The notes under the pieces: generated by a model | What the model was told of the DNA's origin: nothing | Database searches by the model: none | The model's input: the letters and a program-made list of their open reading frames with translations, nothing else | Program-made: the position numbers and the translations under genes | DNA from: an uncultured Alphaproteobacteria bacterium | GTDB lineage: Bacteria; Pseudomonadota; Alphaproteobacteria; Caulobacterales; Caulobacteraceae | Reading direction: 5' to 3' | NCBI GenBank assembly: GCA_903909375.1 | Contig: CAIVVM010000033.1 | Span: 1 to 35,803 of the forward strand | Length of the DNA: 35,803 nt | Shown here: positions 25,468 through 33,680 of the stretch, in pieces | How positions within the stretch are numbered: the first letter of the stretch is position 1 | How the letters are laid out: every line of letters begins with the position of its first letter

Positions 25468-26619
25468 TTACCCTGCCTCCCGCGCCCAGGCCCTCACCTC
25501 GTCAACGAACAGATCCGGTTCCTCCATGGCCGCAAAGTGCCCGCCGCGGGGCATATCGGTCCAACGGACGATGTTGTGCGCCCGCTCTGCGAAGCTGCGG
25601 GGCGGCGCCGCATAGAGCGGCTCGCCGGGGAAATTCGCGAAGGCCGTGGGGGTCTCGAGGCGTTCGCCCGGGGCGAAGGCCAGGCCGCCTTCCTCCACCA
25701 GGCCGCGATAGTACCAGGCGCCGGTGGCGAAGCTGTCGGTCATCACATAGATCATGATGTTGGTGAGCAGGCGGTCCTTCGGATAGGCCTCGTCCATCGA
25801 CTTGACCGACAGGTCGGACCAGTCGTGAAAGCGCTCCAGGATCCAGGCGGCCTGACCCACGGGATTGCCTGCGCCCATCCAGGCGATCGACTGCGGTTTG
25901 GAGACCTGCAGGCGGAAGTAGGCGCCCATGATCTCCTGCGCGCCGGCCTGCCGCTGGGCCCAGGCGACTTCCGCCTCGCCTTGAGGTCCGCCGGGTGGGC
26001 GGAAACCCATCATGTTGAGGTGAATGGCCCTGGCGTGCGCGCCATGATCGCGGCCCAGCCAGGAGGTGACCATGGCCCCCCAGTCTCCGCCCTGGGCGAG
26101 ATAGGTCTGATAGCCCAGCACCTCGGTCATCAGGGTGTTGAACAGCCTGGCCGTGCTGCGCTGGCCGATCGGGCGTTTGGGTTTCGACGAGAAGCCGAAG
26201 CCTGGCAGGGACGGGACCACCACATCGAAGGCGTCGGCGGCGTCGCCGCCAAACTTCGAGGGCCAGGCCAGCTTCTCGATCGCCTGCCAGAACTCATAGT
26301 GAGAGCCCGGCCATCCATGCGTGATGATCAGCGGTCGTTTTCCGCCAGCCTCACCAACCACATGCAGGAAGTGGAGGTCAAAATCCTCGACCCGGGCCGT
26401 GAATTGCGGGAACCGGTTCAGGTCGTCGACGGCTGCGCGCCAGTCGTAGTCTTCCGTCCAGTAGTCGCAGAATTCCTTGAGATAGGCGCCGTCGCACCCA
26501 TAGGCCCAGCCGTCCGGAACCTCCGGCATGGGCGGCCAGGGGTAGTCGCGGACCTGGTCCAGCACGGCGCGCACCCTGGATTTCTTCCAGTGCACCTTGA
26601 AGGGCTTGATCTTGCTCAT
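25468..26619 (-). CDS. Epoxide hydrolase (EHN-type alpha/beta hydrolase)
   Basis: A 383-aa enzyme that adds water to epoxides. It has the N-terminal EHN region (KPFKVHWKKSRVRAVLDQV...), the oxyanion motif HGWPGS (101-106), nucleophile D179 in GGDWGAMV, and catalytic H361 in RGGHFAAMEEP. A YYRG motif in the cap region is a candidate source of the epoxide-activating Tyr residues. The length is normal for the microsomal-type bacterial family. No signal peptide, so cytosolic. GGGGAG lies 7 nt before ATG 26619. It is between the TetR gene (70 bp upstream) and the PLP lyase, which points to a TetR-controlled degradation operon. Confidence 0.92.
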   Translation of the reverse strand: MSKIKPFKVHWKKSRVRAVLDQVRDYPWPPMPEVPDGWAYGCDGAYLKEFCDYWTEDYDWRAAVDDLNRFPQFTARVEDFDLHFLHVVGEAGGKRPLIITHGWPGSHYEFWQAIEKLAWPSKFGGDAADAFDVVVPSLPGFGFSSKPKRPIGQRSTARLFNTLMTEVLGYQTYLAQGGDWGAMVTSWLGRDHGAHARAIHLNMMGFRPPGGPQGEAEVAWAQRQAGAQEIMGAYFRLQVSKPQSIAWMGAGNPVGQAAWILERFHDWSDLSVKSMDEAYPKDRLLTNIMIYVMTDSFATGAWYYRGLVEEGGLAFAPGERLETPTAFANFPGEPLYAAPPRSFAERAHNIVRWTDMPRGGHFAAMEEPDLFVDEVRAWAREAG

Positions 26620-26689
26620 GCGTGTGCTCCCCAGGTCCGCCGTCCCGGACCTTCGACGGATAACTTAGGGCGACATTCCGCCTCAGGCG

Positions 26690-27274
26690 TCAAGCGCCGG
26701 GCCGCAGTCCTTTTACCAGAGTCACCGTAAGCAGGTTTCGCAGGTCCTGGGCGGCGCCCTTGGGCAGCTTGCCGGCCATTTCGAGAACGACGATCCCATG
26801 CGTGGCGGCCCAGAACATGGCGCCGATCTTTTCGGGATCGCCGGTCATCTTGCCCGCGGCGATGCGATCCTTGACCCACGCGCTCATGTTGTCGTGCGCC
26901 CGCTGGCCTGCGGCGACAAGCTCGGGATAGCTGTCGTCGTTCGGCTGGTTGAGGTCGAACATCAGTTTGTAGGTGTCGGGATGCTCGAACGCGAAAGCCA
27001 CATAGGCCTCGCCGACATTTGCTCCCTTGCCGCCGTCGCGAGCTGTCTCCAGGGCCTCGGCGAACCGGGTAAAACCGTTGGTTCGCACGGCGGCGAGAAT
27101 ATCGTCCTTGTCCTTGAAGTAGCGGTAGGGCGTCATGGGCGAGACACCGAGCTCTGAGGCGAGCTGGCGCATGGTCACTGCATCGGGACCCTTCTCGGCA
27201 AACAGACGCTCGGCGGCCTCGCAAAGGCGGTCGCGAAAATCGGCGACATCCGTATCGGAGAGCACGCGGGGCAT
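26690..27274 (-). CDS. TetR family regulator with WHG-type C-terminal domain
   Basis: A 194-aa DNA-binding repressor. The N-terminal helix-turn-helix is clear: FRDRLCEAAERLFAEKG, then VTMRQLASELGVSPMTPYRYFKDKDDIL. The C-terminal part (GEAYVAFAFEHPDTYKLMFDL) is of the WHG ligand-binding/dimer type. The frame also opens at TTG 27307, adding 11 residues, but ATG 27274 precedes the conserved part and is preferred. It is divergent from the carotenoid oxygenase across 96 bp that contains a palindrome, and heads the epoxide hydrolase/PLP lyase genes. It probably represses both directions until an inducer, perhaps a pathway substrate, binds. Confidence 0.93.
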   Translation of the reverse strand: MPRVLSDTDVADFRDRLCEAAERLFAEKGPDAVTMRQLASELGVSPMTPYRYFKDKDDILAAVRTNGFTRFAEALETARDGGKGANVGEAYVAFAFEHPDTYKLMFDLNQPNDDSYPELVAAGQRAHDNMSAWVKDRIAAGKMTGDPEKIGAMFWAATHGIVVLEMAGKLPKGAAQDLRNLLTVTLVKGLRPGA

Positions 27275-27330
27275 TCGACTCAGCACCTGAAAGAAAACGC
27301 TTGCCAACAGCTAGGCGTTCCACAATGAAT

Positions 27331-27347
27331 TTACAACGTAAGTTACG
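27331..27347. promoter_or_regulatory. Palindrome in the divergent promoter, probable TetR operator
   Basis: CGTAA-G-TTACG (27337-27347) is an 11-bp palindrome, and TTAC-AAC-GTAA overlaps it at its left side (27331-27341). It lies midway between the TetR gene start and the carotenoid oxygenase start. The position and TTAC/GTAA content fit operators of TetR proteins that control themselves and a divergent gene. Confidence 0.6.
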
Positions 27348-27370
27348 CAAGCAAATCCGAGGGAACGGTC

Positions 27371-28759
27371 ATGGACGGCGATGTGCGCATCAATCCCTAC
27401 CTGGCAGGCAATTTCGCGCCGGTGCGGTCAGAAGATGATTTCGACCTCAAGGTGACAGGCGAGATTCCGACCGGTCTGCGCGGTGCGCTTTTCCGCATTG
27501 GTCCTAACCCACAGTTCGATCCGAAGGGCGACTACCACTGGTTTGGCGGCGACGGGATGGTCCACGGATTCTACGTGGAGGACGGCAAGGTCCGCTACCG
27601 CAACCGTTATGTCCGCACGCCCAAGTGGGAGCTGGAACACGAGCACGGTCGCCACCTGTTCGGCGCCATGGGCAATCCGATGACCACGGACCCGCTGGCG
27701 ATGGGCAACGAGGGCGGCGTCGCCAACACCAACGTCCTGATGCACGCCGGCAAGCTACTGGCGCTGGAGGAGGCGCATCATCCCTTCGCCATGGATGCGC
27801 GCACACTGGAGTCAAAGGGATACGACCGGGCCTTCAAGGGCAAGGTCACGGCCCACCCCAAGATCGATCCCAAGACCGGTGAGATGCTTTGGTTCGCCTA
27901 TGGCGTCGGCGAGATGCCGCTGTCGGCAGGGATGAGCTATGGCCGCACGGCCCCGGACGGCACGCTGATCAGCCGTCAGGATTTCCAGGCGCCTTTCGCC
28001 TGCATGGCGCATGACTTCATGGTCACCGAGCACCATGCCCTGTTCCCGATCCTGCCGCTGACCGCCAGCCTGGAACGCGCCATGAAGGGTTTGCCACCGT
28101 TTGCCTGGGAACCGGACAAGGGCGCCTACGTCGGCGTGATGCGCCGTGACGCCGATGTCTCGACCATTCGCTGGTTCAATGCGCCGGCCTGCTACGTCTT
28201 CCACCCGCTGAATTCCTGGGAAGACGGCGACAAGATCTACTGCGACGTCATGCGCTACAATGTCGCGCCCCTGTTCCCGAAGGCCGACGGATCGCCGGGT
28301 GACAAGGCCGCGGCGCGACTGATGCGCTGGACCTTCGATCTGGCTGGCAATTCCGACGCCATCCTAGAGACCCCTCTGGACGATCTGGACGGCGAGTTCC
28401 CCCGCGTCGACCCCCGGGTCGAGACGCTGAAGCACCGGCATGCCTGGTACGCCGCCGATCCCACCGGCGCGAAGACCGTCCGCCAGGGCGCCATTGCCCA
28501 CCTGGACCTGACCACAGGCAAGCGTCAGGTCTATGAGCTGAACGGCGGCGACCAGACCTCGGAGCCTGTGTTCGTCAAGCGCTCGGCGGACGCGGCCGAG
28601 GGTGACGGCTGGCTGACCGCGGTGATCTGGCGGGCGGCGGAGAACCGCTCGGACCTCGCCGTCTTCGAAGCCCGGGATATCGCCAAGGGGCCGATCGGCA
28701 TTGCCGAGATGCCGCGCCGGGTGCCGTTTGGTTTCCACGGAAACTGGGCGGATCTCTGA
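27371..28759 (+). CDS. Carotenoid/stilbene cleavage oxygenase (RPE65 family)
   Basis: A 462-aa non-heme Fe(II) dioxygenase that splits a C=C double bond in carotenoids, apocarotenoids or lignostilbenes. All four iron-binding His are present and well spaced: H162 (AHPK), H214 (MAHDF), H278 (VFHPL) and H456 (GFHGNW). Other family blocks are FRIGPNPQFDP and DYHWFGGDGMVHGFYVEDGKVRYRNRYVRT. No signal peptide. GAGGGA lies 6 nt before ATG 27371. Next to a TetR gene and an epoxide hydrolase, a role in aromatic stilbene or terpenoid breakdown is plausible, but sequence alone does not separate carotenoid from stilbene cleavage. Its TGA overlaps the ATG of a short ORF. Confidence 0.94.
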   Translation: MDGDVRINPYLAGNFAPVRSEDDFDLKVTGEIPTGLRGALFRIGPNPQFDPKGDYHWFGGDGMVHGFYVEDGKVRYRNRYVRTPKWELEHEHGRHLFGAMGNPMTTDPLAMGNEGGVANTNVLMHAGKLLALEEAHHPFAMDARTLESKGYDRAFKGKVTAHPKIDPKTGEMLWFAYGVGEMPLSAGMSYGRTAPDGTLISRQDFQAPFACMAHDFMVTEHHALFPILPLTASLERAMKGLPPFAWEPDKGAYVGVMRRDADVSTIRWFNAPACYVFHPLNSWEDGDKIYCDVMRYNVAPLFPKADGSPGDKAAARLMRWTFDLAGNSDAILETPLDDLDGEFPRVDPRVETLKHRHAWYAADPTGAKTVRQGAIAHLDLTTGKRQVYELNGGDQTSEPVFVKRSADAAEGDGWLTAVIWRAAENRSDLAVFEARDIAKGPIGIAEMPRRVPFGFHGNWADL

Positions 28760-28896
28760 TGGCCGGCTGGGACCTTCTCGTCGACCGGAACGACCTGACA
28801 CGCACCACGCTGGTGGACGCCTTGCAGGCACTTTACGCCGACGTAGTGGCGGGCCGGATGCAACCCGATGAGGGCCACATCGTTAAGCCCGGATAG
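28759..28896 (+). CDS. Small ORF overlapping the carotenoid oxygenase stop (45 aa)
   Basis: ATG 28759 shares its A with the oxygenase TGA (TGATG), so the ORF can be read by re-initiation. It encodes 45 residues: MAGWDLLVDRNDLTRTT, then LVDALQALYADVVAGRMQPDEG and a short tail to TAG 28896. The composition is that of a real acidic helical protein rather than an Arg/Pro shadow, and it lies in a 215-bp gap with no other gene. I recognise no family. It could be a small partner of the oxygenase or a remnant of a longer gene. Confidence 0.5.
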   Translation: MAGWDLLVDRNDLTRTTLVDALQALYADVVAGRMQPDEGHIVKPG

Positions 28897-28974
28897 AGGG
28901 TCGGCGCCATACGAACGCCTTGGATCAGGCGTCCTTCAGGCCGACCGTTTTCACGACCTCGAGAGGCAAATCGA

Positions 28975-29529
28975 ATGCACGTTTCGCTGATCAGCCTGAT
29001 GGGCGCGGCCGCCTTGGCCATGGCCGCACCCGCCTTCGCCGCCACACCCAAGCCGGCGGATCCCCCGACAGCCGGACCGCTGGACGCGGCCACCTTCTAC
29101 AAGGGCATGTGGTACGAACAGGCGCGCACGCCCACCGGCCTGACGCGTGGCTGTGAATACGCCACCACCGAGCATGGCCGCGACAGCAAGGGCCGGATCA
29201 CTGTCCGCGATGCCTGCCTGAAGGGCGGCCCCCAGGGCAAGGAAACCGCGATCGCCGGGATCGGCACGCTGAAGGATCCGGGCCAGAACGCGGCGCTGGA
29301 GGTGAAGTATCGCTTCGGACCCTTCCGCCCGGTTCGCACCTACCGGATCATCGCCGCAGGCCCGGCCGGCGAATGGCACATCTCGGCCGAACCCGGCTTC
29401 GAGAAGGTCTACATCTTTACCCGTGCAGTCGCGCCGCCGCTGGCAGAGGTCGAGGCCCTGGTCAGCCGGGTGCGGGCCATCGGCTATGCCGGTGAGATCG
29501 AGGTGCTGAAGACCCCGGGTCGCGACTAG
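28975..29529 (+). CDS. Lipocalin-like exported protein
   Basis: A 184-aa protein with a signal peptide (LMGAAALAMAAPAFAA). The mature part has the lipocalin-type opening FYKGMWYEQARTP (GxW-like motif near residue 46), a CEYATTEHGRDSKGRITVRDAC stretch with two Cys, and strands AALEVKYRFGPFRPVRTYRIIAAGPAGEWHISAEPGFEKVYIFTR, like bacterial Blc-type lipocalins. It ends with a helix (LAEVEALVSRVRAIGY), also typical. There is no lipobox Cys, so it is periplasmic rather than lipid-anchored. Such proteins bind small hydrophobic ligands. GAGAGG lies 8 nt before ATG 28975. It is downstream of the oxygenase and may serve the same hydrophobic substrate. Confidence 0.8.
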   Translation: MHVSLISLMGAAALAMAAPAFAATPKPADPPTAGPLDAATFYKGMWYEQARTPTGLTRGCEYATTEHGRDSKGRITVRDACLKGGPQGKETAIAGIGTLKDPGQNAALEVKYRFGPFRPVRTYRIIAAGPAGEWHISAEPGFEKVYIFTRAVAPPLAEVEALVSRVRAIGYAGEIEVLKTPGRD

Positions 29530-29549
29530 GGCGGCTGCCCGGCGACTGA

Positions 29550-30785
29550 TCACCCAACGCGCGGCGGGGTGAGCGAGGCCCGGGCGTTCAGCGCCTCGCG
29601 GTCGAATCCGGCGACCTGCTTGTAGCCATCGGCGATGGCGGTGAGCTCGGTCTGGCTGATGACATCTGTCACGGTGGCGAAGCCGTCCGGCGCGCGGGCT
29701 TCGGCGAGATTGAGCACCCGCTCCGGACCCTCTCCGCGATTGGCCAGCACGAGGCGGCTGGTGGCCGGGCGGCGTTCGGCTTCGTAGGCGGCCAGGGCCT
29801 CGGTGACGCTGGGCCGGGTCGCCAGCTGCCAGGCCAGGGTGCGGGCATCGAGGATCGCCTGCGAGGCGCCGTTGGAGCCGATGGGGTACATGGGGTGCGC
29901 GGCGTCGCCGAGCAGGGCCATGCCGCCCAGGGTCCAGCGGTCCACGGGATCGCGGTCGACCATGGGGTATTCGAAGATCTGGCTGGCGTTGCGGATGATC
30001 GCCGGGGCGTCCAGCCAGCCGAAGTTCCAGGTCTCGAACCGGGGCAGGAAGTCGGCGGGGTCGCCCGCCCGGTTCCAGTCCTCGCGCCGCCACTCAGGGC
30101 CCTCGGGGAAGCGCAGTTCGGCGATCCAGTTGATGAGAGACCGGCCCGGCGCGGCCGCCGGGCCGATGGGATAGCAGACGAACTTCTGGTCGCCGTGGCC
30201 GGCCATTACCATGGTGCGGCCGCCTAGGTAGGATGGGGCCTCGGTGATCCCGCGCCAGAGCACCCGGCGGTTCCAGATGGGCGGGCCTTCGTCGGGAAAC
30301 AGCTGGGCGCGCAAGGCCGAGTGGATGCCGTCGGCGGCGATGATCACGTCGGCGCTTGCGGCGGCGCCGTCGGCGAAGACGACCGAACGGCCGTCGCTGG
30401 ATGCGGCCCGATGGCCTGTGCGGATGACCCCGTCGCCCAGCCGGCGACGCACCGCCGTCTCGAGCAGGCTCAGCAGGGTTCCGCGATGGATGGAGTACTG
30501 CGGCCAGTTGTAGCCGGCGGCGACGCCCCGCGCCTCGCGCCAGATCTCCTGGCCGTGGCGGTTGGCGTAGACCAGGGCCTCGGTGGCGACGCCGGCGGCG
30601 GCCAGGTCGTCGGCCAGGCCGAGTTCGCTCAGTTCGCGCACGGCATGGGGCAGCAGGTTGATGCCGACGCCCACGGCGCGCAATTCGGGCGCGGCCTCAT
30701 GGACCTCAACCTTGATCCCGGCGGCATGCAGGCTGAGCGCGGTGGTGAGGCCGCCGATCCCGGCGCCGATGATGATGGCCTTCAT
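29550..30785 (-). CDS. FAD-dependent monooxygenase (PhzS-like)
   Basis: A 411-aa class A flavin monooxygenase using FAD and NAD(P)H to hydroxylate an aromatic or similar ring. The dinucleotide-binding GAGIGG is at residues 7-12. The DG motif is in ADVIIAADGIHSALR and the GD motif in GGMALLGDAAHPMYPIGSNGA. The core is closest to the PhzS-type 'flavin-dependent oxidoreductase' group. No signal peptide. It converges with the lipocalin gene (20 bp) and is divergent from the alkylsulfatase (77 bp). The reverse strand of this region is also rich in open frame due to GC bias, but only this strand has the motifs. Confidence 0.92.
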   Translation of the reverse strand: MKAIIIGAGIGGLTTALSLHAAGIKVEVHEAAPELRAVGVGINLLPHAVRELSELGLADDLAAAGVATEALVYANRHGQEIWREARGVAAGYNWPQYSIHRGTLLSLLETAVRRRLGDGVIRTGHRAASSDGRSVVFADGAAASADVIIAADGIHSALRAQLFPDEGPPIWNRRVLWRGITEAPSYLGGRTMVMAGHGDQKFVCYPIGPAAAPGRSLINWIAELRFPEGPEWRREDWNRAGDPADFLPRFETWNFGWLDAPAIIRNASQIFEYPMVDRDPVDRWTLGGMALLGDAAHPMYPIGSNGASQAILDARTLAWQLATRPSVTEALAAYEAERRPATSRLVLANRGEGPERVLNLAEARAPDGFATVTDVISQTELTAIADGYKQVAGFDREALNARASLTPPRVG

Positions 30786-30862
30786 GGCCCCTGCCTTTCA
30801 CAGCACGGCCGTATTGCCAACACCTGCCGTGCGCGCCACGGTCGGCCAACGGGAGGACAATC

Positions 30863-32740
30863 ATGAGAATACTGATCGGCGGCCTGATGGGCGCACTGGC
30901 TCTGGCTTCGGCGGCGGCAGCCGCACCGGACTACAACGATCGCCGGGACTACGCCTTCGCCGACTTCGGGTTCCTGGGCACGCGGGCGGACCCGAAGATC
31001 CTGGGCGCCGGCGGCAATCTGGTCTGGGACCTGAACGCCTATGACTTCCTGAAAGGTCCGGCGCCGGCCAGCGTGAACCCCAGCCTGTGGCGCCAGTCGC
31101 AGCTTCTGGCCCGGCATGGCCTGTTCGAGGTGACCAGGGGCGTCTGGCAGGTGCGTGGCTTCGACATCTCCAACGCGACCTTCATCGCCGGCAAGACGGG
31201 CTGGATCGTCATCGACCCCCTGACCTCCTCGGAGGTGGCCAAGGCGGCCCTCGAGCTGGCCAACGAGAAGCTGGGCGCGCGGCCGGTCGTAGCTCTGATC
31301 TACACCCACAGCCACGGCGACCACTTCGGCGGCGCGCGCGGCATGGTCACCCAGGCCGACGTGGACGCCGGCAAGGTCAAGGTGATCGCCCCGTCCGGCT
31401 TCCTGGAGCATGCCGTCAGCGAGAACGTGATCGCCGGCCCGGCCATGACCCGGCGCGCCACCTATCAGTTCGGCACCTTCCTGCCCAAGGGCGTGACGGG
31501 GCAGGTCAGCGCCGGCATTGGCCTGGCGGTGAGCCCGGGGACCATGACCTTGATCCCGCCTACGGTGGAGATCACCAGGACCGGCGAGGAACTGGTGGTC
31601 GACGGGGTGCGGATGCAGTTCCAGATGACGCCCGGGACCGAGGCGCCGTCGGAGATGAACATCTACCTGCCCGACCTGAAGGTGCTGGACCTGGCCGAGA
31701 ACGCCAATCCGACGATGCACAATGTGTTGACGCCGCGTGGCGCCCTGGTGCGCGACGCCAAGGAGTGGGCGGCCTATCTGAGCGAGTCGATCCGCCTCTA
31801 TGGCGACAAGAGCGATATCCTGATGACCAGCCACGGCTGGCCCCGGTTCGGCCAGGCGGTGATCGGCGACTATCTGGCCAAGCACCGTGACGCCTACAAA
31901 TACCTGCACGACCAGACGGTGCGGCTGATGAACGAGGGGCTGACAGGTCCGGAAATCGCAAATCGCATCAAGCTGCCGGAGGCGCTGGACCGGGAGTGGT
32001 ACAACCGCGGCTATTACGGCTCGATGAGCTTCAATTCCCGTGCGGTCTATCAGCGCTACATGGGCTGGTACGACGCCAATCCGGTGAACCTGGCGCCGCT
32101 GGAGCCGGCGGATGAGGCCGCCCGCTATGTGGCGATGATGGGAGGGCCAGCGAGCGTGCTGGCGGCGGCGCAGGCCGCGTTCGACAAGGGCGATGACCGC
32201 TGGGCCGGCGCGCTGGCCAACCGGCTGGTGTTTGCGGATGCCGCCAACCAGCCCGCCCGCGACCTGCTGGCGCGGACCTATGAGAGGCAGGCCGCCGGGG
32301 CCGAGAGCTCGCTTTGGCGCAACATCTATCTGGCCGGGGCGCAGGAACTGCGCGCGGGTGTGCGGCCCGCGGCGGGGCCGGGCGCCGCAGCCCTCGATCT
32401 GGTGCGCAACACCTCCACGACCATGCTGCTGGACCTGCTGGCCGTGCGGCTGGATCCGGACAAGGTGAAGGACGGCGCGGTCAGCGTCGACCTGGTGTTC
32501 CCGGATCGCAAGGAGCGGTTCCGGGTGAGCGTGCGCAACGCCGTGCTGACCTATGAGGCCGACCCGAAGACGGGCAAGGCCGACGGCGTCTTCACCATGC
32601 CGCGCGCGCAGTTCCTGGCGGTGGCCCTGGCGGGACAGCCCACGTCGGGCGTTGCGTCCGAAGGGGATGCCGGGGCGCTGTCGCGGATGCTGGGCTGGCT
32701 GACGGCGCCGACGCCGAACTTTGCGATCGTGACGCCGTAG
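30863..32740 (+). CDS. Exported SdsA-type alkyl sulfatase (metallo-beta-lactamase fold)
   Basis: A 625-aa enzyme that should hydrolyse primary alkyl sulfates to alcohol and sulfate. Signal peptide LALASAAAAAP. The metallo-beta-lactamase domain (~70-340) has H149, H151, D153 and H154 (THSHGDHFGG), E260 (TPGTEAPSEM), E279 (DLAEN) and H324 (TSHGWPRFG). All seven equal the SdsA1 ligands, as I recall them, at a constant offset of 20. A helical dimer domain follows (~345-500), then a C-terminal SCP2-like domain to ~625. The loop after E279 reads ENANPTMHN where SdsA1 relatives usually have ENATHTLHN, a possible specificity change. GGAGG lies 6 nt before ATG 30863. Confidence 0.93.
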   Translation: MRILIGGLMGALALASAAAAAPDYNDRRDYAFADFGFLGTRADPKILGAGGNLVWDLNAYDFLKGPAPASVNPSLWRQSQLLARHGLFEVTRGVWQVRGFDISNATFIAGKTGWIVIDPLTSSEVAKAALELANEKLGARPVVALIYTHSHGDHFGGARGMVTQADVDAGKVKVIAPSGFLEHAVSENVIAGPAMTRRATYQFGTFLPKGVTGQVSAGIGLAVSPGTMTLIPPTVEITRTGEELVVDGVRMQFQMTPGTEAPSEMNIYLPDLKVLDLAENANPTMHNVLTPRGALVRDAKEWAAYLSESIRLYGDKSDILMTSHGWPRFGQAVIGDYLAKHRDAYKYLHDQTVRLMNEGLTGPEIANRIKLPEALDREWYNRGYYGSMSFNSRAVYQRYMGWYDANPVNLAPLEPADEAARYVAMMGGPASVLAAAQAAFDKGDDRWAGALANRLVFADAANQPARDLLARTYERQAAGAESSLWRNIYLAGAQELRAGVRPAAGPGAAALDLVRNTSTTMLLDLLAVRLDPDKVKDGAVSVDLVFPDRKERFRVSVRNAVLTYEADPKTGKADGVFTMPRAQFLAVALAGQPTSGVASEGDAGALSRMLGWLTAPTPNFAIVTP

Positions 32741-32805
32741 GAGGGTGGGTCTTGCCGCGCGTGGGGCGCGTCGGCAAGATCGGCCGGGCTCTCGATGGAG
32801 GCAGT

Positions 32806-33468
32806 ATGTCACGCAGGTTGTTGATGGTCCTGGCGGCGGTGGGGCTGATGGGCGCCGGCAAGGCGCCGTCGCTGGCGCCGGGCGACGTGCGGCCGATGGG
32901 CAATGTCGCGGTGTCGGCGGAGACCTATTCCGGTCGCGCGGCGCTGCGGGTCGAGGACCTGGGTGCGCCGAACGGTCAGTTCGAGAAGCTGGTGCGGCTT
33001 CCCGGCGTTGAGTTCGGCGACGGCGAGATCGAGCTCTGGGTGGCGGGGTCGCCGGCCGGTGGGGCCGTCGCCGGTGCGCGGGGGTTCGTGGGCATTGCGT
33101 TCCGGCTGTCGGAGGATGGCGCCACGGGCGAGGCCGTTTACATCCGGCCCACGAACGGGCGGGCGGAGGATCAGGAACGCCGCAATCACGCCGTCCAGTA
33201 CATCTCGGCGCCTGACTGGCCCTGGGAGCGCACACGGCGGGAGACGCCCTCGCGCTATGAGTCCTATGCTGACATGGAGCCGGGCCGCTGGACGCGGATG
33301 CGTGTGGTGGTTTCGGGCGACAAGGCGCGCCTGTTTCTCGACGAGGCGACCCAGCCGGTGCTCATCGTGAATGACCTGAAAGGCGGCGCCGCACGCAAGG
33401 GCGGCGTGGCGCTCTGGATCGGCCCGGGAACCACGGCCCGGTTTGCGGACGTGAGGGTCCGCCCGTAG
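32806..33468 (+). CDS. Exported LamG/concanavalin-like protein
   Basis: A 220-aa protein with a short signal peptide (RRLLMVLAAVGLMGAG). The mature part looks like an all-beta jelly roll. It has FGDGEIELWVAG, GFVGIAFRLSEDG, VYIRPTNGR and, in the last third, GRWTRMRVVVSGDKARLFLDE with GGVALWIGPGTTARFADVRV. This is the ending of LamG or DUF1080-type sugar-binding domains. No catalytic residues can be assigned. GGAGG is 4 nt before ATG 32806; the frame also opens at 32752 but without a ribosome site. It may be co-transcribed with the sulfatase 65 bp upstream. Confidence 0.75.
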   Translation: MSRRLLMVLAAVGLMGAGKAPSLAPGDVRPMGNVAVSAETYSGRAALRVEDLGAPNGQFEKLVRLPGVEFGDGEIELWVAGSPAGGAVAGARGFVGIAFRLSEDGATGEAVYIRPTNGRAEDQERRNHAVQYISAPDWPWERTRRETPSRYESYADMEPGRWTRMRVVVSGDKARLFLDEATQPVLIVNDLKGGAARKGGVALWIGPGTTARFADVRVRP

Positions 33469-33508
33469 GCGCCGGGGGCGTTTGCGGTTGAGGGCAGGCG
33501 GCAGTGCG

Positions 33509-33667
33509 CCCCTTCTCCCCTTGCGGGAGAAGGTGGCCGCCGCAGGCGGTCGGATGAGGGGTCGCGCCGCCCTATCGAAATGATTTCAATGCCTTATCGG
33601 AGAGGGCTATCGACCCCTCATCCGACCTCGCTTCGCGAGGCCACCTTCTCCCACAAGGGGAGAAGGG
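33509..33667. repeat. MITE-like long inverted repeat (~159 bp)
   Basis: Two arms of about 55 nt (33509-33563 and 33611-33667) are inverted copies: CCCTTCTCCCCTTGCGGGAG... and ...CTCCCACAAGGGGAGAAGGG. Inside each arm is a small hairpin whose bases differ between arms while pairing is kept (GGCCGCCGCAGGCGGTC against a CTCGCTTCGCGAG type). This nested palindrome pattern is typical of REP/MITE elements dispersed in Caulobacterales and Rhizobiales. The AT-richer centre (~33570-33610) has no coding capacity. Confidence 0.8.
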
Positions 33668-33680
33668 TGTCGGCAGTCGA

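Noticed and set aside
25315..26730. 471-codon plus-strand frame over the epoxide hydrolase
   Set aside because: Antisense shadow; the catalytic Asp/His and HGWPGS motifs are on the minus strand.
30782..33235. 817-codon open frame opposite the alkylsulfatase and LamG-like genes
   Set aside because: Composition is Arg/His/Gln/Gly-rich with no motif; it is the GC-bias antisense shadow of genes with full family signatures.
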